Assembly: GCF_022763345.1 (NCBI RefSeq)
Contig: NZ_JALEGS010000061.1
Coordinates: forward strand, 124,001 to 188,000
Direction: 5' to 3'
Length of the DNA stretch: 64,000 nt
From: Phaeodactylibacter sp.
GTDB lineage: Bacteria; Bacteroidota; Bacteroidia; Chitinophagales; Saprospiraceae
Of the stretch, positions 44,310 to 52,749 are shown piece after piece. The notes under the pieces were generated by a model. The model was given only the letters and a program-made list of their open reading frames with translations, was not told the origin of the DNA and ran no database searches. The position numbers were made by a program, and so were the translations under genes. Position 1 is the stretch's first letter, and each line of letters starts with the position of its first letter.

Positions 44310-44897
44310 ATGAATACCAATTCATTGAGTACTCGGGAGCTAGTACTAAAAAACATGATCTGTACGAGATGCATAAAGGTCATTCGACAAGAGCTTGAAC
44401 AATTAGGTGTTGAGGTGCTGTATTTACAACTAGGTAAGTTGAGAATACGATATGCAAGTCAAAAGGTTTCTTTTGATAAAATTCGAAACATTCTAGAAAA
44501 AGACGGTTTTGAATTAGCGAAGAACAAAGAGGAGGTTCTTGTAGAAAGAATCAAGCGGGTACTGATCGAAACCGTGAATTCAATGCCAATTACCATAGAC
44601 AAGAACCTATCTGATTTTCTTGGTAAAACTCTTAATAAGGACTATTGGACACTCAGTAAAACCTTTTCTAGAGTAGAGGGAACTACGATTGAGAAGTACT
44701 TCATCAAGTTAAAGATTGAGAAAGCAAAAGAGTTGATTGAATATGGAGAAATGAATTTTTCTGAAATCGCATTCGGATTAGGTTATGCCAATCTCAATCA
44801 TCTGTCTAATCAATTTAAAAAGCTTACAAATATGAGCATGAGTGATTATAAAAAGGTGGAGTTTAAACGCAGACTCCCGTTAGACAAAATTTTATAA
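44310..44897 (+). CDS. HMA-AraC hybrid regulator (second copy)
   Basis: 195 residues with the same layout as the 43000 gene: NMICTRC (Cys18, Cys21) in an HMA-like domain (about 10-75), then an AraC DNA-binding domain with NKDYWTLSKTFSRVEGTTIEKYFIKLKIEKAKELI and FSEIAFGLGYANLNHLSNQFKKLTNMSMSDYKK. The two copies share the plan and many positions but are clearly diverged, so they may sense different metals or bind different operators. Confidence 0.85.
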   Translation: MNTNSLSTRELVLKNMICTRCIKVIRQELEQLGVEVLYLQLGKLRIRYASQKVSFDKIRNILEKDGFELAKNKEEVLVERIKRVLIETVNSMPITIDKNLSDFLGKTLNKDYWTLSKTFSRVEGTTIEKYFIKLKIEKAKELIEYGEMNFSEIAFGLGYANLNHLSNQFKKLTNMSMSDYKKVEFKRRLPLDKIL

Positions 44898-45065
44898 ACA
44901 TTACCCCAAAAGACATAAGCCCAGTGCTTTTAACATGCATAACTTTATAGAAGAGGGTGGGGTGTTAAGGAAAGGGTACTATTTCTTTACTAAGGCCCAA
45001 GCCTGATGTTCTCCTCCTCTATCAAACTTTAGAACACTAAAACATTAGTGACAACAAGAAGTGAA

Positions 45066-45617
45066 ATGACAATAAAATTATTTTTTTTCTTTACCCTTTT
45101 CGCATCATCAGCATTGCTAGTTAACGTCAATGCTCAGGGGACATTTAGTACCACTAATGGTACTATCCAGATTGTTACTCTGCTTAATGGTGAATCACTT
45201 ATCGCTAAAAGTAACTTCTTGGTTGTAGCAATCAACTACGAATCGGCTCATTTTGAAATTCGCTTGGACAAATCCACCCTTCGAACTGGTGTGGATTCAC
45301 TTGATGAGAAACTGAAAGATCTTCGGGGCGAGTTACTGATTTTTCAAGGAAAGCTAGGGGTCGAATTTGTTCAGACTCAAAGCCACCCACCACAAGATTT
45401 TGAGGTAGCAGGTTATTTGACATGTGCTCCACATTACGACTATATTGTTGGGCGGGGGCATTTGGAACATATTTTTGATGGTGTGTATTCCTGCATTCTC
45501 AATATGAGTTTTGATATTGATCTTAGGGAAACGATGATCGATATTGGCCTCGCCGGGTTGTCAAACGAAATTTATGTGGAAATCGTGCAAACGGTGCTTA
45601 AAAACGAATATGAATAA
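45066..45617 (+). CDS. secreted YceI-like protein (tentative)
   Basis: About 183 residues from ATG 45066, with a signal peptide (MTIKLFFFFTLFASSALLVNVNAQ). The mature part is beta-rich with features like YceI lipocalin-type proteins (FEIRLDKSTLRTGVDSLDEKL), but the match is weak. An upstream GTG at 45048 would only add six residues before the signal. Possibly binds a lipid or isoprenoid. Confidence 0.6.
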   Translation: MTIKLFFFFTLFASSALLVNVNAQGTFSTTNGTIQIVTLLNGESLIAKSNFLVVAINYESAHFEIRLDKSTLRTGVDSLDEKLKDLRGELLIFQGKLGVEFVQTQSHPPQDFEVAGYLTCAPHYDYIVGRGHLEHIFDGVYSCILNMSFDIDLRETMIDIGLAGLSNEIYVEIVQTVLKNEYE

Positions 45618-45692
45618 TTCCTACATGATGGATGTGATACAAGAAATTAAAGGTGTAGGTATGTAGATAACGAAATTATTAATCAACAAACT

Positions 45693-45908
45693 ATGAATAG
45701 ACATACAATTTGGATGGTCATTGGATGCGGGCTTCCACTCTTGCTAATATTTATTGCTCCTGCACTCGGGTTGAGCGGAAATACATCTCTGTTCATCTTC
45801 ATCATTATCATGTTTGGCTGCCATTTGCTCATGCCACATGGTCATAGTGAAAATCATGACAATAACTTACCTCAAGACAAAAATAGACATGAATCACATC
45901 AACATTAG
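45693..45908 (+). CDS. DUF2933-like small membrane protein with His-rich tail
   Basis: 71 residues: two short hydrophobic helices (MVIGCGLPLLLIFIAPALGL and FIFIIIMFGCHLLM) and a tail rich in His, Asn and Asp (HGHSENHDNNLPQDKNRHESHQH). The layout GCGLPLLLIFxAPALG...FGCHLLM matches small proteins annotated DUF2933-like in metal loci. Overlaps the next gene by 20 bases, implying translational coupling. Confidence 0.65.
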   Translation: MNRHTIWMVIGCGLPLLLIFIAPALGLSGNTSLFIFIIIMFGCHLLMPHGHSENHDNNLPQDKNRHESHQH

Positions 45909-46164
45909 AAAATTTGGCTTCGCCGTTGGCTCCACTGGAGTCCTTTTGTACCTAGGCTGCATTCTTGTGATGTGGACTGTGGGCAGAGAAGGCACTGCAC
46001 AGTTTTTCAATAACCTGCTGCATGGTTTGGATACGAGTTCTATCATCAGAATGAATATACCTGTATCAGAAGCATTAATAGGGATAGGACAAACCTTTTT
46101 GGTCGGCTGGCTGATAGGAGCCTGCATAGCTGGATTCTATAATGCAGTAACAAAGGTCGATTAA
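45889..46164 (+). CDS. DUF5676 family membrane protein (second copy)
   Basis: 91 residues starting MNHINIRKFGFAVGSTG, aligned with the protein at 42684: VLLYLGCILVMW, FFNNLLHGLDTSSIIRMNIP and a final membrane helix. The ATG at 45889 is chosen because the 25 codons before it belong to the preceding gene in another frame. Confidence 0.78.
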   Translation: MNHINIRKFGFAVGSTGVLLYLGCILVMWTVGREGTAQFFNNLLHGLDTSSIIRMNIPVSEALIGIGQTFLVGWLIGACIAGFYNAVTKVD

Positions 46165-46183
46165 TGCAATACGCTTGGTTCAT

Positions 46184-47524
46184 ATGGTCAATAGTTTACT
46201 CATGAAAGCATGTAGAATAGGCGATGAGGTATGTATACCTGACAGTCAACTTCCTAGAGTAGTTATCATCGGCGGGGGCTTTGCTGGTATATCGTTGGCC
46301 AAGAAACTCAGAAACAAGCCTGTTCAGGTGGTGATGTTGGACAAAAATAACTTTCACCAGTTTCAGCCTCTCTTATACCAGGTGGCCACCAGCGGCCTCG
46401 AACCTGATAATATTGTTTTTCCCCTTAGAAAGCAATTCATTGGATATGATAATTTATGCTACCGAATGACAGAAGTAGAGACCGTTGTGTCGGATAAAAA
46501 TATTCTGCTCACAAGCATAGGTTCGATAGAATATGACTACTTGGTGATCGCAACTGGCAGTAGTACGAATTTCTTCGGATTGCAGGATATTCAACACAAT
46601 AGCCTGGGAATGAAAACGATACAAGAAGCCTTGAATATACGCAGTTTGATCTTGCAAAATCTTGAAAAAGCGGTGGTGAGCTGCGATGAAAAAGAGCGGG
46701 AAGCACTTACCAATTTTGCTATCGTAGGCGGTGGCCCGGCAGGGGTAGAAGCTGCGGGAGCTATTGCAGAATTTAAAAAGTATATCCTTCCCAAAGATTA
46801 CCGGGAGCTGGATAACTCCATCGTGTCTATCTATTTGCTTGAAGCAGGAAGTGAGCTATTGAATACCATGTCAGATAAAGCTTCAGCACGTGCGTTGGCG
46901 TACCTCACCGAGATGGGAGTTGAGGTAATACTGAATACTGCAGTAGAGTCCTATGATGGTCAATTTATCGAAACGAACAGCAAAACTATTTTGCAGGCAA
47001 ATACGGTGATTTGGACAGCCGGAGTAAGTGGGAATGTTCCTAATGGCATTAAAAAGGAAGCGATCATTAAAGGCCAACGGATATTAGTAAATGATTATTC
47101 AAGGGTGGAAGGTACGGATAACATTTATGCCATTGGAGACATCGCGGCCATGATCTCAGGAGCATATCCCAAGGGACATCCAATGGTTGCACAGGTAGCT
47201 ATTCAACAAGGCAAACAATTGGCAAACAACCTGTTACTTCGGTTGCAACAAGATAAAGAAGTGAAATTCACTTATCGTGACAAAGGGGCGTTGGCCACCG
47301 TAGGAAAGCGAAAGGCAGTAGCAGATTTGGGGCGTTTTAGCTTTGGTGGGAGACTAGCTTGGTTGCTATGGTCGGTAGTACATCTATTCTCCATCAGTGG
47401 ATTCAGAAATAGATTGATAATAGCGCTTAATTGGGCATGGAGTTATTTCACCTATGACAAAGGGAACAGATTAATCATTCGAAAATATATAAAACAAAAA
47501 GATCAGGAATATGAACAAAATTAA
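46184..47524 (+). CDS. ndh: type II NADH:quinone oxidoreductase (NDH-2)
   Basis: About 446 residues. Two Rossmann motifs, VVIIGGGFAGISLA (FAD) and FAIVGGGPAGVEAA (NADH), and NNFHQFQPLLYQVATSGLEP typical of NDH-2. The C-terminus has a hydrophobic and amphipathic stretch (SFGGRLAWLLWSVVHLFSISGFRNRL) that attaches such enzymes to the membrane. It passes electrons from NADH to quinone without pumping protons. Overlaps the GAPDH gene by 14 bases. An alternative start is TTG 46175 or ATG 46202. Confidence 0.9.
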   Translation: MVNSLLMKACRIGDEVCIPDSQLPRVVIIGGGFAGISLAKKLRNKPVQVVMLDKNNFHQFQPLLYQVATSGLEPDNIVFPLRKQFIGYDNLCYRMTEVETVVSDKNILLTSIGSIEYDYLVIATGSSTNFFGLQDIQHNSLGMKTIQEALNIRSLILQNLEKAVVSCDEKEREALTNFAIVGGGPAGVEAAGAIAEFKKYILPKDYRELDNSIVSIYLLEAGSELLNTMSDKASARALAYLTEMGVEVILNTAVESYDGQFIETNSKTILQANTVIWTAGVSGNVPNGIKKEAIIKGQRILVNDYSRVEGTDNIYAIGDIAAMISGAYPKGHPMVAQVAIQQGKQLANNLLLRLQQDKEVKFTYRDKGALATVGKRKAVADLGRFSFGGRLAWLLWSVVHLFSISGFRNRLIIALNWAWSYFTYDKGNRLIIRKYIKQKDQEYEQN

Positions 47525-48527
47525 AGTGGCGGTAAATGGGTATGGTGTCATTGGTAAGCGAGTAGCAGATGCTGTTCTTGCTCAAGACGACATGGAGCTA
47601 GTTGGTGTTTGTGATGTGGTTTCAGACTGGCGAATAAATATGGCAGTAGAAAAAGAATACCCTGTTTTTGCTTTTGATGATTTGCATAAAAATCAAATAG
47701 AGGATGCAGGCATTCCAGTGGAAGGGACGTTAGCTAAACTGATTGCTGTTTCCAATCTTATTGTGGATTGTACCCCAAAGAAAATAGCCGCAGGCAACAT
47801 CGAAAAGTACAAAGCTGCTAACCTTAAATTCATAGTTCACGGAGGGGAAAAACACGAGGTCACTGGTCATTCTTTCAGTGCCGAAAATAATTACGCGACC
47901 GCAATTGGCCGAGATTCCACCCGCGTAGTATCCTGTAATACTACCTCAATACTACGAACGCTCACTGCTTTGAAAAGAGCTGGCCTACTCAAAAAAGCAA
48001 GAGGTACTTTGTTGCGTAGGGCTACTGATCCCTGGGAAAGTCATTTAGGTGGAATTATGAATACCCTGGTTCCAGAGCAAGAAATTCCAAGTCACCAGGG
48101 ACCAGATGCGCAAACAGTAGACCCAGAACTAGATGTCATCACGGCAGCAGTAAAAGTACCGCAAACCCTAAGTCATTTACACTATTGGAATGTACAATTG
48201 ACCAGAAATGCTAGCAAAGAAGAAGTGTTGGCTGCGATGAAGTCGTCGACAAGAACTCTCTTCATTAATTACGATGACGGCCTCTCGGCTAATAATGCCA
48301 TCAAAGAATGGATGCTTGCCAAAGGTAGACCTTATGGAGATATGTATGAAGTGGCTTTATGGCAGGATATGCTTAAAGTTGTGAATGACGAATTGTTTTA
48401 TGCCTATGTCGTTGACAATCAGGCCATCGTAATTCCGGAAACTATTGATGCAATCCGTGCACTGACTAGCATCGAAACAAACGCTCAGAACTCTATTCTA
48501 AAAACCAATCAGAGCTTAGGAATCTGA
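47511..48527 (+). CDS. type II (archaeal-type) glyceraldehyde-3-phosphate dehydrogenase
   Basis: 338 residues. Rossmann motif VNGYGVIGKRVADAV, catalytic Cys142 in VVSCNTTSILR, DPWESHLGGIMNTLVPE and PQTLSHLHYWNVQL are the signatures of the archaeal class II GAPDH, which often accepts NADP as well as NAD. It interconverts GAP and 1,3-bisphosphoglycerate. The gene overlaps ndh, so GAPDH and NADH oxidation are coupled in expression. Its presence in Bacteroidota suggests horizontal transfer. A broken relative lies at 50296. Confidence 0.92.
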   Translation: MNKIKVAVNGYGVIGKRVADAVLAQDDMELVGVCDVVSDWRINMAVEKEYPVFAFDDLHKNQIEDAGIPVEGTLAKLIAVSNLIVDCTPKKIAAGNIEKYKAANLKFIVHGGEKHEVTGHSFSAENNYATAIGRDSTRVVSCNTTSILRTLTALKRAGLLKKARGTLLRRATDPWESHLGGIMNTLVPEQEIPSHQGPDAQTVDPELDVITAAVKVPQTLSHLHYWNVQLTRNASKEEVLAAMKSSTRTLFINYDDGLSANNAIKEWMLAKGRPYGDMYEVALWQDMLKVVNDELFYAYVVDNQAIVIPETIDAIRALTSIETNAQNSILKTNQSLGI

Positions 48528-48595
48528 CATATACCATGCTTTTTCGAATTCGGTATAGGTCATTCTCTTTTTTAACAAAACAAGGAAATAGCAAA

Positions 48596-49069
48596 ATGAA
48601 ATTTATTCTAATTATCCCCGCAATTGCCGTTTTAATGATAATGAGTACATGTAATAACGACAAGCAGGGCAGTTTTGATCGCGAACAGAATAATGAAATG
48701 GACACTAATGAAAGTGAACATAAAACTACAACTATGCTTCCCCCACATTCGATGGATGTTGGAGGAAGTACTAACGATAATTTAGCAGGCCGCCAAGTGA
48801 TAGCGCAACAAGTATGTATGGTCAATGATACTTATATGGGTAAAGACCAGATCGCTGTCCCTGTGAATGGAAAAACTTACTATGGCTGTTGTCAGATGTG
48901 TGTTACTACCCTTAATGAACAGGAAAGTTCCCGACAGGCTTCAGATCCGTTGACTGGAGAGGAGGTGGACAAGGCGGAAGCAATCATTGCTGTGCTCAAT
49001 CAAGATGGTTCTGTTGGTTATTTCAAAAATGAAACCAACTATCAGAACTATGCTAACAAAAACGAATGA
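48596..49069 (+). CDS. TRASH/YHS-like metal-binding lipoprotein
   Basis: About 157 residues from ATG 48596, with lipobox MSTC. After a polar linker rich in Asn, Glu and Met the domain VCMVNDTYMGKDQIAVPVNGKTYYGCCQMC carries CMV...GCCQMC, the pattern of TRASH/YHS metal-binding domains. Probably a surface-bound copper binder. The frame upstream (48536) precedes the signal peptide and is not used. Confidence 0.75.
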   Translation: MKFILIIPAIAVLMIMSTCNNDKQGSFDREQNNEMDTNESEHKTTTMLPPHSMDVGGSTNDNLAGRQVIAQQVCMVNDTYMGKDQIAVPVNGKTYYGCCQMCVTTLNEQESSRQASDPLTGEEVDKAEAIIAVLNQDGSVGYFKNETNYQNYANKNE

Positions 49070-49170
49070 TCAAATCCTTAAGTAAGGAGATAAACTATTG
49101 AAAAAGGTAAACCAATCCTCTTATTAAGAGACTTAAAACTACATTACTAAACTACTATAAAAACACAATC

Positions 49171-49629
49171 ATGAAACGAATTTTATTTTTTATCACTACC
49201 ACATTTCTGTTGATCGGCTGTAGCCAACAAGTAGATATTGGAACAATACTGGAAAATCCGGAAATGAAAAACGACCTATACTCCTCCATTGTAGGAGATC
49301 ATGAATTAATGACTGAATTCATGGATAAAATGATGTCGAACGAGCATGCCATGATGATGATGAAAGGTAGTAATGGTATGATGGATATGATGATGAAGGA
49401 GGTCAATATGATGCAAATAATGGAAGACAAACCGGAGATGATGCAGAGCATGATGACCGACATGATGAAAAGTGAAGAGATGATGACCCATATGATACAG
49501 ATGATGAACAAAGAAGGTATGATGAGCGAAGAGTGTATGCAATCATGCGTGACAATGATGGCTGACAAAGACATGTCATCAATGGATATGGACCAAGCTA
49601 ACGACGATCATAATGATCATAATCATTAA
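49171..49629 (+). CDS. methionine-rich lipoprotein (24% Met)
   Basis: 152 residues with lipobox LIGC. I count 37 Met, in runs such as HAMMMMKG and MDMMMKEVNMMQIM, spaced as MxxMM and MMxxM pairs along what looks like helices, followed by ECMQSC and a final DHNDHNH. Met clusters bind Cu(I) and Ag(I), and the Cys and His tail would add Cu(II) sites. No named family is recognised. It is likely a periplasmic copper sponge. DNA is correspondingly rich in ATGATG. Confidence 0.8.
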   Translation: MKRILFFITTTFLLIGCSQQVDIGTILENPEMKNDLYSSIVGDHELMTEFMDKMMSNEHAMMMMKGSNGMMDMMMKEVNMMQIMEDKPEMMQSMMTDMMKSEEMMTHMIQMMNKEGMMSEECMQSCVTMMADKDMSSMDMDQANDDHNDHNH

Positions 49630-49682
49630 GAATTAAAGTGACAAAGCACAAATAATTATTTGTTTATTCAAAAGCAATTGTT

Positions 49683-49910
49683 ATGCATTTTTACGAAGGA
49701 TATCATTTTGGAGGCATGCACCTCATCTGGTGGCTTATTTGGATCATAGCCCTTGTCTGGATTTTCGCAACGCCCTGGGATATACCTGGGCAGCGAAAGC
49801 AGAAAGATGGGCCATTTGAAATTTTACAAAAAAGATATGCCGGTGGATCCATCTCTAAGGAAGAATATGAAGAGCGGAAGGCTATTTTGGAAAGAGATGG
49901 TGCGCTGTAG
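49683..49910 (+). CDS. SHOCT-domain small membrane protein
   Basis: 75 residues: one membrane helix (HLIWWLIWIIALVWIF) with His-rich N-terminus (MHFYEGYHFGGMH) and a C-terminal SHOCT motif (EILQKRYAGGSISKEEYEERKAIL). SHOCT motifs mediate oligomerisation. Frequent in metal-resistance and membrane-stress loci. Confidence 0.82.
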   Translation: MHFYEGYHFGGMHLIWWLIWIIALVWIFATPWDIPGQRKQKDGPFEILQKRYAGGSISKEEYEERKAILERDGAL

Positions 49911-50009
49911 CCCGTTTGATGACTTTCACTAATATACTATTCATCCTTATCCCTCGCGCGGGGTAGGAAAGGCAGAGAAAGGTTTTGTTAGAGCAAAAAA
50001 CAATTGGTC

Positions 50010-50276
50010 ATGGAAACATCAGAAATAAAGAACAGGCCCTTTCAGGCAAAAGAAGATAAGGAAAGACTCTTCCAGGCGCTGGAGGACGACGAACAGCTAT
50101 TCAAAGAAGCCCTCGAAGTGATGCTGACACTGGTCGTTTCTGACCCGAAGCTGACCGTCGATGTAGCCGACCTGATTGAATCCGATTTCAGGAACATATA
50201 CCTGGCTATTATGAAAATAATAGCCAGGGAAAACAGCAACGATAAATCAATGAGCTGTTGCAGTGATATTACTTGA
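50010..50276 (+). CDS. small hypothetical acidic protein
   Basis: 88 residues, helical and acidic (KEDKERLFQALEDDEQLFKEALEVMLTLVV), with no signal peptide and ending in MSCCSDIT, a Cys pair at the C-terminus. ATG 50010 is preferred to TTG 50004. No family recognised. Confidence 0.55.
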   Translation: METSEIKNRPFQAKEDKERLFQALEDDEQLFKEALEVMLTLVVSDPKLTVDVADLIESDFRNIYLAIMKIIARENSNDKSMSCCSDIT

Positions 50277-50295
50277 AAACTAATGAAATCAGATT

Positions 50296-50405
50296 ATGGA
50301 AATGATAAAAGTAGCAGTAAACGGATACGACCTCATTGGTGAATGGGTAGCGGACGCTGTCATGCTCTACCCCACACGGAATTAACGTGCGTCAGTGATG
50401 TAGTC
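50296..50405 (+). pseudogene. remnant of a type II GAPDH gene (5' end only)
   Basis: ATG 50296 encodes MEMIKVAVNGYDLIGEWVAD and AVMLYP before a stop at 50383, aligned with the first 25 residues of the intact GAPDH at 47511. Shifting frame at 50379 gives ELTCVSDVV, which matches ELVGVCDVV of the intact protein, and then a stop. So a frameshift and a large 3' deletion killed a second GAPDH. The DNA is diverged from the intact copy, so it is not a fresh duplicate. Confidence 0.85.
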
Positions 50406-50485
50406 TAGAGAAAGTCAATAGCCAATTAGGCGACCGGAAATCTATTTTAAGCCCTAAACACGAGTTCCTCAAATAATGAATCCAC

Positions 50486-51340
50486 ATGAGTAATAACCTT
50501 TTCATTACCAAAGCCTCTGGTGATACGGTGCCGTTTTCGGCAGAAAAACTCCGCCAATCGCTGCGTCGTGCAGGGGCAGAGAAGAAGGTGATAGATCGCA
50601 TTCAAAAAGAAATAGAACTAAAGCTCTATCCAGGGATAAGTACTAAGGAAATTTACCGACAGGCATTTTCCTCGCTCAGGAAGGCCTCTACCCACTTAGC
50701 TGCCAAATATAAGTTGAAAAAAGCTCTTCAAGAGTTGGGGCCTACAGGTTTTCCTTTTGAAAAATATGTTAGCGAAATTTTAAAATATGATGGTTACAAA
50801 ACAAAAGTTGGGCAAATTGTGCAGGGGCATTGCGTAGAGCACGAGTTGGATGTCATCGCGACCAAGGAGGATCAACATGTTATGGTTGAATGTAAATTCC
50901 ACAGTGACCAAGTACGGAAGTGCGATGTCAAAATCCCCCTTTACATTCACTCCCGGTTTCTGGATGTAGAAAAAGCATGGGAGCAACGCCCTGGACATGG
51001 CCATAGATTCCACCAGGGATGGGTGGTGACCAATACCCGCTTTACAACGGATGCGATTCAATACGGGACTTGCGTCGGGCTGAACCTCGTCTCTTGGGAT
51101 TTTCCAAAAAAAGGCAGCTTGAGGGAGCGGATTGATGGTTCAGGGCTACATCCTATCACTTGTCTCACTACCTTAACTAAAAAGGAAAAACAGATGCTGT
51201 TAGATAAAGGCATCGTACTCTGTAGAGAGCTTTGCCAAAATGAGCAGTTGTTAAAAGAAATTGATATACAGCCTGCACGGCAAAAAAAAGTAATGGAGGA
51301 AGCAGCGCTTATTTGTGAAACAAAAATCCACTCAAAATGA
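50486..51340 (+). CDS. ATP-cone domain fused to a restriction-endonuclease-like nuclease
   Basis: 284 residues. The first 85 resemble the nucleotide-binding ATP-cone of ribonucleotide reductases and NrdR (TKASGDTVPFSAEKLRQSLRRAGA). Residues about 90-215 form an Mrr-type PD-(D/E)xK nuclease with FEKYVSEILKYDGYKTK, Asp122 (HELDVIA) and Glu135-Cys-Lys137 (VECKFH). The C-terminal part is basic and Cys-containing. It could be a nuclease gated by ATP or dATP, though the target is unknown. It overlaps the beta-CASP gene by 4 bases. Confidence 0.85.
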   Translation: MSNNLFITKASGDTVPFSAEKLRQSLRRAGAEKKVIDRIQKEIELKLYPGISTKEIYRQAFSSLRKASTHLAAKYKLKKALQELGPTGFPFEKYVSEILKYDGYKTKVGQIVQGHCVEHELDVIATKEDQHVMVECKFHSDQVRKCDVKIPLYIHSRFLDVEKAWEQRPGHGHRFHQGWVVTNTRFTTDAIQYGTCVGLNLVSWDFPKKGSLRERIDGSGLHPITCLTTLTKKEKQMLLDKGIVLCRELCQNEQLLKEIDIQPARQKKVMEEAALICETKIHSK

Positions 51341-52716
51341 ATGATAATATTCAGATCCATTTTCTCGGTGCTGCAGGGACCGTAACTGGCTCCAAATACC
51401 TAATTGAGGTTTTGGGCAAAAAAATCATGGTGGATTGTGGCCTTTTCCAGGGGCTAAAAAAACTGCGGAATTTGAACTGGGATACCTTCCCGGTAAACGT
51501 GTCGGAGATAGATGCTGTTTTGCTTACTCACGCCCATCTCGACCATACGGGCTACCTGCCACGATTGGTCAAATCAGGGTTTAAAGGCAAAATATACGGC
51601 ACAGCCCCTACGCTCGACATCGCAGAAATCATCCTGCGGGACAGCGCTAAAATTCAAGAGGAAGAAGCGGCCCACGCTAATAAGTATGAATACTCAAAAC
51701 ATAAGCCAGCCAAGCCATTGTACAACCTAAAAGATGTGGACAGGACGCTCTCGCGGTTTGAGGAAGTGCAACTCGACCAATGGTTACCGTTTTTTGAAGG
51801 CATCAAGGTCAGGTATCAATACAACGGCCACATTCTCGGTGCTACTTTCATCGAAATGGATGCTGCTGGAAAGCGGTTGGTCTTTTCAGGTGATATCGGA
51901 CGGGAAGAGGACTATTTGCTTTTTTCGCCGAAAAGGCCCGAGCGGGCTGACTTCCTGTTTATCGAAAGCACCTATGGCGACCGCCTACACTCAGAGGGGG
52001 ATATTGAACAGGAACTGCTCCAACACATCGAAGAAACTTATCAGGACGGTGGGACACTCATCATCCCCAGTTTCGCTGTGGAACGCACCCAAACGCTGAT
52101 GTATTTGCTTTGGAAACTACGTGAAAAAGGGCTAATGCCTAACATCCCCGTGTACATGGACAGCCCTATGGGGGCTAAAGTACTGGATGTGTTTCACCGC
52201 TCCGCTGCTTGGCACAAATTGCCGGAAGAAGATTGTAACAAAATGTGCGATTATATCCAAACGGTCTCCAGTTTTCGGGAAACATGGGCAATCATTGATG
52301 ACAAATCTCCAAAAATCGTGATCGCGGGCAGCGGCATGGTAACAGGAGGTCGGGTACTCACCTACTTGACCAAATATTTAGAGAGACCGGAAACCCGGTT
52401 GTTACTGGTAGGCTATCAGGCGGAAGGCACCCGTGGCAGACAATTGCAGGAAGGGGCCCACGAAGTGAAGATTTACGGAAAATACTATTCTGTCAGTGCC
52501 AAAATTGTGAGGATAAATGGGCTGTCGGCACATGCCGATCAGCGGGAGTTATTGAACTGGATGGGCGGAATAAAGAATACACCCGAAAAGGTTTTCATCG
52601 TACATGGCGAAGCACATGCTGCGGATGTATTGCGAGTGAAAATCAAAGATGAATTTGGTTGGGATTGCATTGTGCCGGAGTTATATTCGATTGAAACAAT
52701 TGAACTACAAGAGTAA
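51337..52716 (+). CDS. metallo-beta-lactamase/beta-CASP ribonuclease (CPSF-like)
   Basis: 459 residues. MBL motifs THAHLDHTG (motif 2), a conserved GHILGA and SGDIGRE, then a beta-CASP domain with the SFAVERTQ helix and an RMMBL motif region with HADQRELLNW and VHGEAHA. The architecture is that of archaeal and bacterial RNA exo/endonucleases of the CPSF73 group. It should cleave RNA with two zinc ions. Overlap with the ATP-cone nuclease suggests shared function. Confidence 0.9.
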   Translation: MNDNIQIHFLGAAGTVTGSKYLIEVLGKKIMVDCGLFQGLKKLRNLNWDTFPVNVSEIDAVLLTHAHLDHTGYLPRLVKSGFKGKIYGTAPTLDIAEIILRDSAKIQEEEAAHANKYEYSKHKPAKPLYNLKDVDRTLSRFEEVQLDQWLPFFEGIKVRYQYNGHILGATFIEMDAAGKRLVFSGDIGREEDYLLFSPKRPERADFLFIESTYGDRLHSEGDIEQELLQHIEETYQDGGTLIIPSFAVERTQTLMYLLWKLREKGLMPNIPVYMDSPMGAKVLDVFHRSAAWHKLPEEDCNKMCDYIQTVSSFRETWAIIDDKSPKIVIAGSGMVTGGRVLTYLTKYLERPETRLLLVGYQAEGTRGRQLQEGAHEVKIYGKYYSVSAKIVRINGLSAHADQRELLNWMGGIKNTPEKVFIVHGEAHAADVLRVKIKDEFGWDCIVPELYSIETIELQE

Positions 52717-52749
52717 AAAAGCTTAGCGAGTAATCAATCAAAATAAACC

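Noticed and set aside
45814..45888. Longer N-terminus for the second DUF5676 protein
   Set aside because: The extra 25 codons are the preceding gene read in another frame; the paralogue at 42684 aligns from ATG 45889.
49299..49574. Two antisense frames inside the Met-rich lipoprotein gene
   Set aside because: ATG repeats read backwards give CAT (His) and, in another frame, ATC/TCA, so His- or Ile/Ser-rich frames appear automatically.
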